Assembly (NCBI RefSeq): GCF_006542375.1
Contig: NZ_CP038143.1
Span: 1,054,001-1,118,000 of the forward strand
Length of the DNA stretch: 64,000 nucleotides
Reading direction: 5' to 3'
Origin: Oecophyllibacter saccharovorans
GTDB lineage: Bacteria; Pseudomonadota; Alphaproteobacteria; Acetobacterales; Acetobacteraceae
Position 1 is the stretch's first letter; each line of letters starts with the position of its first letter. The notes beneath the pieces are model-generated. The model worked only from the letters and a program-made list of their open reading frames with translations, searched no databases and had not been told where the DNA came from. Below are positions 29,129-38,082 of the stretch, piece after piece. The translations under genes were made by a program, and so were the position numbers.

Positions 29129-30339
29129 TCGTCATCCTCTCCTTCATTCCAGCCGGTCTGGTCATAGCCCTTGGCGGGCTTGACGATGTTCACCCTATCA
29201 TTTTCAAGCAGGTCGGCCGGGGGATTGTTGATGACGCGGTCCGTCGGGCGGATGCCCGATTCCACTTCAGTCGAGCTGTCAGCCATGCGGCCGACCTGGA
29301 TGTCATGAAAGTGAACGCGGTTGTCAGGACCGACGAGCGCCACCTGCATCCCGTGCTCCTGGAAAACCAGGCAGCCGGTGGGAATCTTGAGCAGCCTTGC
29401 GTTGTCGTTGTTCGCTTTCAGCGCCACGGAAGCGAAGGTGCCCGGCCACAGTTCCTGATGGGGATTGTCCATGGTGAATTCGGTAACGGCCGTGCGGGTA
29501 TTGGGATCATAGCCTTCCGAGGAGGTGAGGAAGTGCGCAGGAAAAGACTTGCCCGGAAACTGAGGGACCTGCACTGAAGCCTGCAGTCCGGGCTGGAGAA
29601 TATAGGAGAACACTTCCGGCATGGCGACGAACAGGCGCATACGGTGCGTGTCGGCCACGGCAAAGAGTTCGGAAGCGTCCCCATTAGCCCCTTTCTGCCC
29701 GGCGCTGTTGACATAATCGCCCACGCTGGTCGAGCGCGAAATAACGACGCCGTCAAAAGGGGCCACGATCTGCTTGAATTTTTCCAGAGCCGCATAATGA
29801 TCAACATTGCGCTGGGCGGCCTGCATCTTGGCGAGGGCGGCCTGCTCATCAGCATTGGCCACCGAGACCGACTGGCCTGAAACAGCCTGGCTGCGCTGCA
29901 TGCCCCGCCAGCGCGCCGCGGTGACGACAGCCAGGTTATAGCGGGCGGTCTCGGCCGCCAGGTCAGCCTTGGCCTGGGCATATTGGGCATCGAGCACGGG
30001 CGTGTTGATTTCCGCCAGCACTTCGCCCTGTTTCACATGGGCGCCGAAATCCTTGTACCACATCTTCACGTAGCCTGAGACCTGCGGATAGATCGGCGCC
30101 TGATACCAGGCGTTGATCGTGCCCGGCAGTGTCAGTGAAACACGGGGGCTTGCCTTGTGCGGCTCGATGACAGCCACATCGGGAATGGCGCTTTCACTGG
30201 CTACCTGCCGCAGATGATGCGCGGTCACGAGCTTGCCGACCACGAGATAGGCGACATAAAGGCCGACCAGGCCCAGCCCAGCTGCGAGCAGGGCCTTGCG
30301 GGAATGCGGAAGGCGGGAGGGGCCGGGCTTGGTCACCAT
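29125..30339 (-). CDS. RND efflux periplasmic adaptor (HlyD/MFP family)
   Basis: 404 residues: an N-terminal membrane anchor (LLAAGLGLVGLYVAYLVV), lipoyl halves split around a helical hairpin (YKDFGAHVKQGEVLAEINTPVLDAQYAQAKADL and FKQIVAPFDGVVISR), then the barrel domain. It links the inner-membrane pump to the outer-membrane duct. It overlaps the pump gene by one base (TGATG) and the duct gene by four. Confidence 0.94.
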   Translation of the reverse strand: MVTKPGPSRLPHSRKALLAAGLGLVGLYVAYLVVGKLVTAHHLRQVASESAIPDVAVIEPHKASPRVSLTLPGTINAWYQAPIYPQVSGYVKMWYKDFGAHVKQGEVLAEINTPVLDAQYAQAKADLAAETARYNLAVVTAARWRGMQRSQAVSGQSVSVANADEQAALAKMQAAQRNVDHYAALEKFKQIVAPFDGVVISRSTSVGDYVNSAGQKGANGDASELFAVADTHRMRLFVAMPEVFSYILQPGLQASVQVPQFPGKSFPAHFLTSSEGYDPNTRTAVTEFTMDNPHQELWPGTFASVALKANNDNARLLKIPTGCLVFQEHGMQVALVGPDNRVHFHDIQVGRMADSSTEVESGIRPTDRVINNPPADLLENDRVNIVKPAKGYDQTGWNEGEDDE

Positions 30340-33300
30340 CAGACAGACTCCTTGCGGATGCTGGAAGCAGGGCGGGATGCGGCATCTTTCTTTTCATCAT
30401 GATGCAGCAGCGCGTAGACACAGGGGACGAAGAGAAGGGTGGACACTGTCGCCACCAGCAGACCGCCGATGACGGCCTTGCCGAGCGGGGCATTGGTGGA
30501 GTTGGAGAACGCCATGGGTATCATGCCCACGACCATGGCCAGCGCCGTCATCAGCACGGCACGGATACGACCTGTGCCCGCCTCCACAGCCGCACGCAGG
30601 GCATGGCCATGGAGCTCAAGGCGCTCACGGGCATAGGACACCACGAGAATAGAATTGGCTGTCGCGGTTCCCATGCACATGATGGCGCCCGTGAGCGCTG
30701 GGACGGAGAGGCGGGTGCCGCTGAGAAAAAGCGCCCAGGCGATGCCGGCCAGCGCACCAGGCAGGGCTGTGATGATGACGAAGGGATCCAGCCAGGACTG
30801 GAAGTTGACGACGATCAGCAGGTAGATCAGCACGATCGATACGGCCAGGCCGGCCAGCAGCTGGCCGTAGGCACTGTACATGGTGATGGCCGCCCCGTGG
30901 ATCTCCACCGCGCTCGTGCTGGGCAGGATGTTGGCGGTCTGGGCAATCACCCGGCGCACATCCGACAACACGCCGCCCAGGTCGCGCCCTTCAGCCGAGA
31001 CATAGACATCCACCTCAGGCATGGAGTTGACATGCGAGACCTCGCCTGGCGTGCCGGTGGGAGTGACGCGGCTGATGCTGCCCAGAAGCTGCATGTCCTT
31101 GCCCGTCGGGTCGCCGTCGCCCTTGTCGACCGGGATGGTAAGAAGGTCGTTGAGATGGGTCAGCTGGTCCTGTGAAACATAGGTGTTGAGCGGGAAGGTG
31201 ACGTTGTTGGCCGGATCAAGCCAGTATTGCGGATCCACCGTGATCGAGCCCGACAGTGTCATCAGCTGGTTGTTGGCCAGGTCGCCTTCGCTCAGCCCGG
31301 TGGCCAGGCTGAAGGTCCGGTTGCCACGGATCATCAGGGTTGGCGTTTTCATCGTCTGCTGGATCACCACATCCGCCGCACCCGGGATATGACGCAGCTT
31401 GCCGACGATCGCCTTGGCATAGGCATAATTGGCGCGGATGTCAGGCCCGTTGATCTGGATATCGATCGGCGAAGGAGAACCGAAAGTCAGGATCTTTTCT
31501 GTCAGGTCAGCCGGCTGGAAGGTGAAGACCGTGCCGGGGAACTGGGCCGAGAGATCCTTGCGCAGCAAGGCGCGGTCGTCCCAGACTTTGGTCTCATCAT
31601 TTTTGAGGGTGATGGTCAGGTCGCAGTCCTGCGTGCCGATGGTGGGCGTGGGGATGAAGGCCTGGTTGTGCGGGCCTTCGGGCAGGCCGCAATTGCTGAC
31701 GATCTCTTTCACCTGGCCTGGCAGGTCATGTGAAATCCGGTCGGCAACAAGCGCTGCCGTGCGTCCGGCCACCTCGATACGCGTGCCCAGCGGCGCGCGC
31801 AGATGCATCTGCAGCATGCCGGATTTGACTTCGGGAAAGAAATCCCGACCGGCAAAGGCGTAAAGCCCCAGCGAAGCCACGGAGAGGATCAGAAAGACAG
31901 TGATGAAACGCCGCCGCCCCTGCACGCAGCGCTCCAGAAGGCGGCTGTAGGCATCCCGGAAGCTGTTGAATTTCGCTTCAAACCCCTTCTGAAAAGCGCT
32001 GCAGCCTTTCAGAAAGTGCTCGCGCAGACCCGCCAGGCCAGTGAGGGGCTGCGTGCTTTGGGGAGCAACGGTTGCTTCGGCAGGCGCCTGGCCCGGATGA
32101 AGCTGAGCGTGCTGGGCCGGATGAAAATGGCCATCCCCGTGTGCAGGCGTGGCATGGGCGCTGAGGAGGTATTTCGCCATCGTCGGCACCAGGGTGCGCG
32201 AGAGGATGAACGAAGCGATCATGGCGAAAATGATCGCCATGGCCATCGGGCGGAAGAGATAGCCTGCCACGCCCCCGAGCTCGAACAGGGGCAGCCAGAC
32301 GATGCAGATGCAGGTCGTGGAAACGAAAGTGGCGATGACGATCTGGTTGGCGGCATCGATGATGGCGGTTTCCAGGTCCTTGCCGTGTTCCAGATGCGTG
32401 TCGATGTTCTCGATCATCACCGTGGCGTCATCAACGAGGATGCCCACCGCCAGCGCCAGACCGCCCAGCGTCATGACGTTGATGGACTGCCCGCTCCACC
32501 CCAGGGCGATGATGGCGCAGAGAATGGCCAGCGGGATGGAGGTGGCGATGATGATCGTCGAGCGCCACGAGCCGAGGAAGAGCAGCACCACCAGGCCGGT
32601 CAGCAGGGAGGCGGTGACCATTTCACGCACGACGTCATGAATGGCGTCTTTCACGAAGATGGAGGCATCGGAAAGAATGCTGACATGCACGTCGGGCGGC
32701 AGCACGGCCCTGAGGCGCGGCAGCATCTTCTTGACGCCGGCCACTACGTCCAGCGTGGAGGCGTCACCGCTTTTCATGATGACCAGTTCAACACCCTGAC
32801 GGCCTTTGACCAGGACGAGATTGGTCTGCGGGTGACCGCCCCGGTACACATCCGCCACGTCATGGACATAGATGATGGCATTGCCGACGCGCTTGACGGG
32901 AATGTTGCCGATGGCTTTGAGGGTTTTGGGCGTGGCGTTGGTCTGGACCATCCAGTCCAGGGCATTGATCTTCTGGTCCCCGGCAGGCAGCACGAGGTTC
33001 TGGTCATGCAGCGCGTTCTGCACGTCCATGGCGGAGAGGTGATGCGCCCGAAGCTGCTTGTCATTCAGGGTGATCATCACGAAGCTGTCCATCCCGCCAT
33101 AGGGATGGGGCACCACTGCGCCCGGCACGGTGACGAGCAGGGGCCGGGCGCGGATCATGGCCAGCTTGTAGAGATCGGAGGGCGTCTGGCGGTCCGAAGT
33201 CATCTGCAGGGAGATGACCGGCACGCTCGAGGCTTCCAGGCGCATGATCATGGGTGCAGGAATATGGGGCGGCATCTGCTGCAGAACGGTCTGGGAGATA

Positions 33301-33635
33301 GCCGTCACTTCAGCTTCGGCCTCGCCGATATCCGTTCCGGGTTGGAAATAGATCGTCACGATTCCGCGTCCGAAATAGGAGTTGGAATCCATGTGCTCAA
33401 TGCCTTCGACAGTCGAAGTGACACCGAGCTCGTAATTGTAGATGATCCGGCCTGCGAACTCTTCAGGCAGCATGCCCCCGTAAGTCCACACCACCGCGAC
33501 GACGGGCGTGCGGATGTTGGGAAAGACATCGGTCGGCGTCTTGAAGATCGCCATGACGCCGAGCATCACGATCAGCAGGGACAGGACGACGAAGGTCAGC
33601 GGGCGCCTGAGGGCGGTAACGACGATGGCGTTCAT
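30339..33635 (-). CDS. RND efflux transporter, inner-membrane permease (HAE family)
   Basis: 1098-residue proton-driven pump with twelve predicted membrane helices and two large periplasmic loops. Proton-relay aspartates are D402/D403 in GILVDDATVMIENI; the first helix is LTFVVLSLLIVMLGVMAI. The substrate-loop sequences do not allow naming a drug. Between helices 6 and 7, residues 493-513 form a histidine-rich loop (six His) not usual in AcrB-type pumps. The gene leads a three-gene operon (pump, adaptor, duct) and has its own leader with a strong hairpin at 33726-33758. No TetR or MarR regulator is adjacent. Confidence 0.95.
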   Translation of the reverse strand: MNAIVVTALRRPLTFVVLSLLIVMLGVMAIFKTPTDVFPNIRTPVVAVVWTYGGMLPEEFAGRIIYNYELGVTSTVEGIEHMDSNSYFGRGIVTIYFQPGTDIGEAEAEVTAISQTVLQQMPPHIPAPMIMRLEASSVPVISLQMTSDRQTPSDLYKLAMIRARPLLVTVPGAVVPHPYGGMDSFVMITLNDKQLRAHHLSAMDVQNALHDQNLVLPAGDQKINALDWMVQTNATPKTLKAIGNIPVKRVGNAIIYVHDVADVYRGGHPQTNLVLVKGRQGVELVIMKSGDASTLDVVAGVKKMLPRLRAVLPPDVHVSILSDASIFVKDAIHDVVREMVTASLLTGLVVLLFLGSWRSTIIIATSIPLAILCAIIALGWSGQSINVMTLGGLALAVGILVDDATVMIENIDTHLEHGKDLETAIIDAANQIVIATFVSTTCICIVWLPLFELGGVAGYLFRPMAMAIIFAMIASFILSRTLVPTMAKYLLSAHATPAHGDGHFHPAQHAQLHPGQAPAEATVAPQSTQPLTGLAGLREHFLKGCSAFQKGFEAKFNSFRDAYSRLLERCVQGRRRFITVFLILSVASLGLYAFAGRDFFPEVKSGMLQMHLRAPLGTRIEVAGRTAALVADRISHDLPGQVKEIVSNCGLPEGPHNQAFIPTPTIGTQDCDLTITLKNDETKVWDDRALLRKDLSAQFPGTVFTFQPADLTEKILTFGSPSPIDIQINGPDIRANYAYAKAIVGKLRHIPGAADVVIQQTMKTPTLMIRGNRTFSLATGLSEGDLANNQLMTLSGSITVDPQYWLDPANNVTFPLNTYVSQDQLTHLNDLLTIPVDKGDGDPTGKDMQLLGSISRVTPTGTPGEVSHVNSMPEVDVYVSAEGRDLGGVLSDVRRVIAQTANILPSTSAVEIHGAAITMYSAYGQLLAGLAVSIVLIYLLIVVNFQSWLDPFVIITALPGALAGIAWALFLSGTRLSVPALTGAIMCMGTATANSILVVSYARERLELHGHALRAAVEAGTGRIRAVLMTALAMVVGMIPMAFSNSTNAPLGKAVIGGLLVATVSTLLFVPCVYALLHHDEKKDAASRPASSIRKESV

Positions 33636-33725
33636 GCGGTCTCATTCATCTGGGCAAGCCCTTCGGGCTGGCAGGCTGGAGATCGGAACCGGTCGGTCCC
33701 CAAAGCATAGGGATGAGGGGTTGAC

Positions 33726-33758
33726 GCTGCAGGCGCGGCTCCCGCCTCGCGCTGCAGC
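33726..33758. other. Hairpin in the leader of the RND operon
   Basis: GCTGCAG-g-CGCG pairs with CGCG-CTGCAGC around a 10-base loop, about 90 bases upstream of the pump start. The rest of 33636-33929 holds no gene. Confidence 0.55.
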
Positions 33759-33827
33759 CGTAATTACGCCTGACCGATTGATGCGCGAAAACCGACGCGA
33801 AACCGAGATGTGCCAGTCACAGCTGCG

Positions 33828-33853
33828 AAAAAACACTAAATCCTTCTTTAGCG
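33828..33853 (-). terminator. Weak terminator after the dehydrogenase operon
   Basis: On the minus strand CGCTAAA-gaagga-TTTAGTG (7 bp with one G-T pair) is followed by TTTTTT. It lies 77 bases after the cytochrome c stop and before the RND operon. Confidence 0.6.
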
Positions 33854-33929
33854 GCTCTCCTGAAAACCTGGGGATTCTGGTCAGGTGATCGGAACGGTAG
33901 ATCTCTGTCGGCTGCCTGCGTCAGGTCGC

Positions 33930-35357
33930 TCAGTTGCGCGGCAGGTCTGCAGGTGGAATGGGGGGCGGCATGGAGCGGCGCAGCTTGCGCACCGTCTTCG
34001 TGCTGACAGGCGGCGCGTCGTTGCCCCAGGCCTTGCGGATAAAACTGGCCACATCCGCAATCTGGTCAGCGGGCAGCTTATGGACGAAGGGGGGCATGTC
34101 GAAGGCTGAAGGGGCTGCGGGGACCGGGGCCAGCGCATCGCCTGCCTGAATGATGTGCACCACAGATTCCGGCGTTCTGGTCATGAGGACCGGATTGCCA
34201 GCCAGCGGGGGAAAGGCGGTGGTGCCCGGCGTGCCGTAGCCCAGCCCGTTCGTGCCGTGACAGGCAGCGCAGCGGTTGACGTAGACGGAAGCGCCGCGCT
34301 GTGAAACATCGGCATGCTTGAGCGCGATCGTGGCAGCAGGATCATAAACCCAGGGCGTCTCAACACGTGCCGGGCGCAGCTGCTTGAGAAAGCGGGCTAT
34401 GGCGTGCAGGTCTGTATCGGTGGTCAGGGAGGTGCTGTGCACCACTACCGGCGTCATGGCGCCGAAAACTGCTCCTTCAGGCGCGCGCCCGGTTTTGAGG
34501 AAGGCGACGATATCGCTTTCGCTCCAGCGTCCAAGCCCGGTCCGGTTTTCACCGCGCAGGCTGGGGGCGAACCAGCCGTCAATGCTCTGCCCGCCCGCAA
34601 GATAGGCCTTGTTATGGTGGCCGGTCAGCGCCTGCTCGGCCATGGTGAAGCTTCTGGGCGTGTGACAGGCGCCGCAATGGCCGAGACCTTCGACCAGATA
34701 AGCCCCGCGCGCCAGGACCGGATCGGTGAATTCGTCGCTCGTGTTCAGCTGCGCGCTTCGCAGGCTGGGGGCGAAGAGCCAGCGCCAGATCACCAGCGGC
34801 CAGCGCATGGACAGCGGCCAGATCGTGCCGTTGCGCGGCGAAGGAATGGCGGCTGGCGCCACGCCGTCATGAAAATAGGCGTAGAGGGCATGAATGTCCC
34901 GGTCGCTCAACCGGGCATAGGATGGATAGGGCATGGCCGGGTAGAGGGTGCGGCCATCCGGCAGGATGCCCTGACGCACGGCACGGGCGAAATCGGCTTC
35001 CGTGTAATTGCCGATGCCGTATTTGCGGTCAGGCGTGATGTTGGTGGCATAGATGGTGCCGATGGGCAGAGTGAACTTGCCGCCGCCACTGTAGGGCGGC
35101 CGGCCGGGCGCGCTGTGACAGGCGGCGCAATCGCCCAGAATGGCCAGGTAGTGCCCTTCGGCGATCAGTTCTTTAAGGGAGGCGGGGGCGGAGATTTCCG
35201 CTGGCCCATCCGACCTTCCGCTTTCCTGGGCAGCGCCGGACCGGCTGTCAGCTGCAGCCTGTTGAGGCAGCGCCAGTGTCAGGGCGAGCAGTCCGAAAAC
35301 GGTCAGAACGGCCCTGGAGACAGGCCTGGAGACAAGACTGGACGGAAAGCGTTTCAT
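33930..35357 (-). CDS. Membrane-bound dehydrogenase cytochrome c subunit (triheme)
   Basis: 475 residues with a signal peptide (cleavage near QQAAAD, residue 37) and three heme c sites: C77-C80-H81 (CAACH), C228-C231-H232 (CGACH) and C363-C366-H367 (CAACH). This is the triheme subunit that passes electrons from the flavin subunit to ubiquinone in gluconate, 2-ketogluconate and sorbitol dehydrogenases of acetic acid bacteria. ATG 35357 overlaps the flavin-subunit stop (ATGA); the frame continues upstream without homology. Third gene of the operon. Confidence 0.94.
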   Translation of the reverse strand: MKRFPSSLVSRPVSRAVLTVFGLLALTLALPQQAAADSRSGAAQESGRSDGPAEISAPASLKELIAEGHYLAILGDCAACHSAPGRPPYSGGGKFTLPIGTIYATNITPDRKYGIGNYTEADFARAVRQGILPDGRTLYPAMPYPSYARLSDRDIHALYAYFHDGVAPAAIPSPRNGTIWPLSMRWPLVIWRWLFAPSLRSAQLNTSDEFTDPVLARGAYLVEGLGHCGACHTPRSFTMAEQALTGHHNKAYLAGGQSIDGWFAPSLRGENRTGLGRWSESDIVAFLKTGRAPEGAVFGAMTPVVVHSTSLTTDTDLHAIARFLKQLRPARVETPWVYDPAATIALKHADVSQRGASVYVNRCAACHGTNGLGYGTPGTTAFPPLAGNPVLMTRTPESVVHIIQAGDALAPVPAAPSAFDMPPFVHKLPADQIADVASFIRKAWGNDAPPVSTKTVRKLRRSMPPPIPPADLPRN

Positions 35358-37174
35358 GTCTGCACCAGCGGGCCAGGCGCTTTGAGGTAGCGCGTGCGGA
35401 TGTGATAGGCAGACCAGTAGGCCAGGGCCGCGACCAGTCCGGTGGGGTTGTAGCCCATGCCCTGCGGGAACGCATTGGCGCCGATCACGAACACATTGGG
35501 CACGTCCCAGCACTGCAGGTAGCGGTTGAGCGCGCTGGTGCGGGGGTCGGTGCCCATGACCGCCCCCCCTGCCAGATGGGTGGTCTGGTAGCGGCGCGTG
35601 TCAAACGTCGCTCCCGGTGCGAACATGTTGATCTGCGACCGGACCGCCCCCATGGCCCGCCCGAGCGCCGGCAGCTTGCCGACCACGAAGCGGTTCATGC
35701 GGATGTCGTTTTCCTGCCAGGTGAAAGTCATGCGGAGCAGGGGCTGATTCCAGGCATTCTTCCAGGTCGGGTCCAGGTCGAGCCAGACATTGCGGTAAGC
35801 CATGTTGCTGCCCATGACATCAACGGCAAGCGAGTGGCGGTAGGTGTTGACCATCTCCTTCTTGAACCCCTTTCCCCAGCGCGGGGCCCCGTTACCGCCG
35901 CTGGCCAGAGCGGCGCTGATCGGCTTCAGTCCGGCCTGGTTCACCCAGATCGGCGAGCCGCCGATGAAGCCGTAAGGCGCATGGTCGAAATTCGTGCAGT
36001 TGAAATCGTCAATCGCCACGCCTGCCCCGCCCGCGCCGATGAACTGGTTGGTGTGCTTGTCATTCGGCATCCAGAAGCGTGAAGAGGTGATGGTCTGGTA
36101 GGTGAAATTGCGCCCGACGACGCCGGTATCGGTGACCGGATCATAGGGCTTGCCGATCCCTGAGAGCAGCATCAGGTGAACGTTGTGGAACTGGAAGCCG
36201 GCCAGAATCACCAGCTCTGCCTCAATCACCCGTTCCTTGCCGCCCTGGTGGCCGTCGAGATAGCGGACACCGCGTGCGTGCCTGCCGTCAGCGCTCAGCA
36301 CGACATCCAGAACCTGCGCGCGCGTGCGCAGAGTGAACAGAGGGTTGGCCCAGAGACTGGGCAGGATGTTCACATTGGGCGAGGCCTTGGCGTAGAGATA
36401 GCAGTCATAGCCACTGCAGAAGCCGCAGAAATTGCATTTGCCCATCTGGCAGCCATAAGGGTTGATATAGGCTTCAGACGTGTTGGCTGCCGGCATGGAA
36501 TAGGGATGATAGCCCAGCTCCGTTCCGGCCTTGCGCAGCAGGGAGGCCGTGTAGACATCCGGCATCGGCGGGAGGGGGAAGGGGGTGGAGCGGTCAGGAG
36601 CGAAGGGATTTGCCACGCCCCGCCGCCCGACCAGTCTGCCGTTGATCGTCCAGGCTTCGCCGGAAGTGCCGAAGACCTTTTCGCTCTTGGCAAAGAAAGG
36701 CTCAAGCTCTGCGTAGGTGACACCGTAATCCTGGAGATTCATGCCCTCGGGAATGAATTTCTTTCCGTAGCGTTCGATGATTGCACTGCGCAGGCGCAGA
36801 TCGTCAGGCATGACGCGGAACTGGCAGCCCGACCAGTGCAGACCAGCCCCGCCTACGCCTTCGCCAGGCAGGAAAGCGCCGAGCTGGCGGTAGGGCAGCG
36901 CCTGCTGGTCCGGCCTGTTGCGGATGGTGACGGTCGAGGTGGAAAGATTCTGAAACAGGCGCTTGCGGATGTTGCCCCGAAGCTCGTCAAGGGAATCGGG
37001 GTAAGCACCTTCAACGGCTGTGCGCCGCATGTCGCCACGCTCGAGCACAACCACGTTCAGCCCGGCTTCGGTCATCTCCCGCGCCATGATGCTGCCTGCC
37101 CATCCGGCGCCGACGATCACGACATCCGTCTTGGCTGGCAGGGGGCCTATCGCAGGGGTATTAGGGCCGGTCAT
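35354..37174 (-). CDS. GMC-family FAD-dependent dehydrogenase, large subunit (gluconate 2-dehydrogenase type)
   Basis: 606-residue flavoprotein that oxidises a sugar or sugar acid in the periplasm. The FAD Rossmann motif is GAGWAG (22-27); the C-terminal catalytic region has THLAGGAVMGTDP and NPTGLVAALAYW. A cysteine cluster C242-x4-C247-x2-C250-x2-C253-x4-C258 suggests an iron-sulfur centre, as known for bacterial FAD glucose dehydrogenases. Length fits gluconate or 2-ketogluconate dehydrogenase better than the shorter sorbitol enzyme. It has no own signal peptide and should be exported with the Tat-signalled small subunit. Substrate not decided. Confidence 0.92.
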   Translation of the reverse strand: MTGPNTPAIGPLPAKTDVVIVGAGWAGSIMAREMTEAGLNVVVLERGDMRRTAVEGAYPDSLDELRGNIRKRLFQNLSTSTVTIRNRPDQQALPYRQLGAFLPGEGVGGAGLHWSGCQFRVMPDDLRLRSAIIERYGKKFIPEGMNLQDYGVTYAELEPFFAKSEKVFGTSGEAWTINGRLVGRRGVANPFAPDRSTPFPLPPMPDVYTASLLRKAGTELGYHPYSMPAANTSEAYINPYGCQMGKCNFCGFCSGYDCYLYAKASPNVNILPSLWANPLFTLRTRAQVLDVVLSADGRHARGVRYLDGHQGGKERVIEAELVILAGFQFHNVHLMLLSGIGKPYDPVTDTGVVGRNFTYQTITSSRFWMPNDKHTNQFIGAGGAGVAIDDFNCTNFDHAPYGFIGGSPIWVNQAGLKPISAALASGGNGAPRWGKGFKKEMVNTYRHSLAVDVMGSNMAYRNVWLDLDPTWKNAWNQPLLRMTFTWQENDIRMNRFVVGKLPALGRAMGAVRSQINMFAPGATFDTRRYQTTHLAGGAVMGTDPRTSALNRYLQCWDVPNVFVIGANAFPQGMGYNPTGLVAALAYWSAYHIRTRYLKAPGPLVQT

Positions 37175-37983
37175 CCCTGTTCATCCCGTTTGCGGGGCAG
37201 GACCGGGATGGAAACCGGTCCGAACGGATAAGCCGCGCCTTCCTGGTTGATCCAGTCCATGAAATCAGCTCGGGCGCCCGGAAAACCGGTGAGGTACCAG
37301 CTTTTCATCAGATGGTTGCCGCCATGAATCGGGTCCGAGAACACGCCTTCGAGCGTGTTGGCGCGCAGGAGCTCGAAAAAAACGTTCCCCGGTACAGGGC
37401 CCAGGGCCAGCGCGTCTTTTTCCAGCCAGGTGAGCACGTCCACCTGCCCCTCTGCTGAAAGCTGCACAAAGGGTTTCTGCCAGTTTTCGAGACAGAAGGC
37501 GTTCAGGCGTTCAAGTGCCAGGCGATAGAGCTGGCGCGGGGCATAAGGCAGCTGATAGCCGGCCTCCGGCGGTCCGGCAACGAAGGGGCCATGCATGTAC
37601 CAGCGGGCTCCGTAGCCGTAAGGCGTGCTGAGCTGGCCGTCAATGAACAGCGGCACCCCCAGCCCATCGGCGCCCGGCCCTTCTTCATCCTGAGGATAGA
37701 TCCGCTCGCAGAGCTGCCTGACCATGGCGAATTCCTCGGCCGTGAAGAAGTTCGGCCCACTGGTGATCGGCTGTCCGCTGCCGCGCGCCTGCGCGTTGCC
37801 TGCACTATGCCAGGGCTGCGGCCAGGGAAGGGCTGAGCTGGCAAGGACCGTCGCTGTCGTGACCCGGGCCAGGCCTGTCGCGAAGCCGCCCATGAAATGG
37901 CGGCGTCCGTAAGTGCGGCGCGGTGAGGGCGCCTCAGATAATCGGGGAGCGCTGGGAAGGTCGGATCCCGAGGAGTCCTGCAT
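37171..37983 (-). CDS. Dehydrogenase small subunit (gluconate 2-dehydrogenase subunit 3 family)
   Basis: 270 residues with a Tat-type signal: R27-R28-H-F-M then a hydrophobic stretch GGFATGLARVTTATVLASSALP. The mature part has FTAEEFAMVRQLCERIYPQDEEGPGADGLGV, the family signature, and the binding surface AVGPVP-like C-terminus. It escorts the flavin subunit through the Tat pore and is needed for activity. First gene of the small-large-cytochrome operon; its stop overlaps the next start (ATGA). Confidence 0.93.
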   Translation of the reverse strand: MQDSSGSDLPSAPRLSEAPSPRRTYGRRHFMGGFATGLARVTTATVLASSALPWPQPWHSAGNAQARGSGQPITSGPNFFTAEEFAMVRQLCERIYPQDEEGPGADGLGVPLFIDGQLSTPYGYGARWYMHGPFVAGPPEAGYQLPYAPRQLYRLALERLNAFCLENWQKPFVQLSAEGQVDVLTWLEKDALALGPVPGNVFFELLRANTLEGVFSDPIHGGNHLMKSWYLTGFPGARADFMDWINQEGAAYPFGPVSIPVLPRKRDEQG

Positions 37984-38008
37984 GCAGATGCTCCGACTTG
38001 GTGGAGAG

Positions 38009-38044
38009 GCCAGGGCGTTGGGGAAGTTTACTCAACGCCCTGGC
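38009..38044. other. Very strong hairpin upstream of the dehydrogenase operon
   Basis: GCCAGGGCGTTG and CAACGCCCTGGC form a perfect 12-bp stem with a 12-base loop. It lies 26 bases before the small-subunit start and 39 bases after the lipoprotein stop. It has no U-tract on either strand, so it is either an atypical terminator or a leader element. Confidence 0.7.
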
Positions 38045-38082
38045 TGCCGGTTGGCGCCTGCCCTGGCGCGCAATCCAGGCGG

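Noticed and set aside
31803..33710. Open frame of 635 codons on the plus strand
   Set aside because: It is exactly antisense to the RND pump, has a His/Arg/Asp-rich composition typical of accidental frames in GC-rich DNA and no domain.
36176..37231. Open frame of 351 codons on the plus strand
   Set aside because: Antisense to the GMC large subunit; no recognisable domain.
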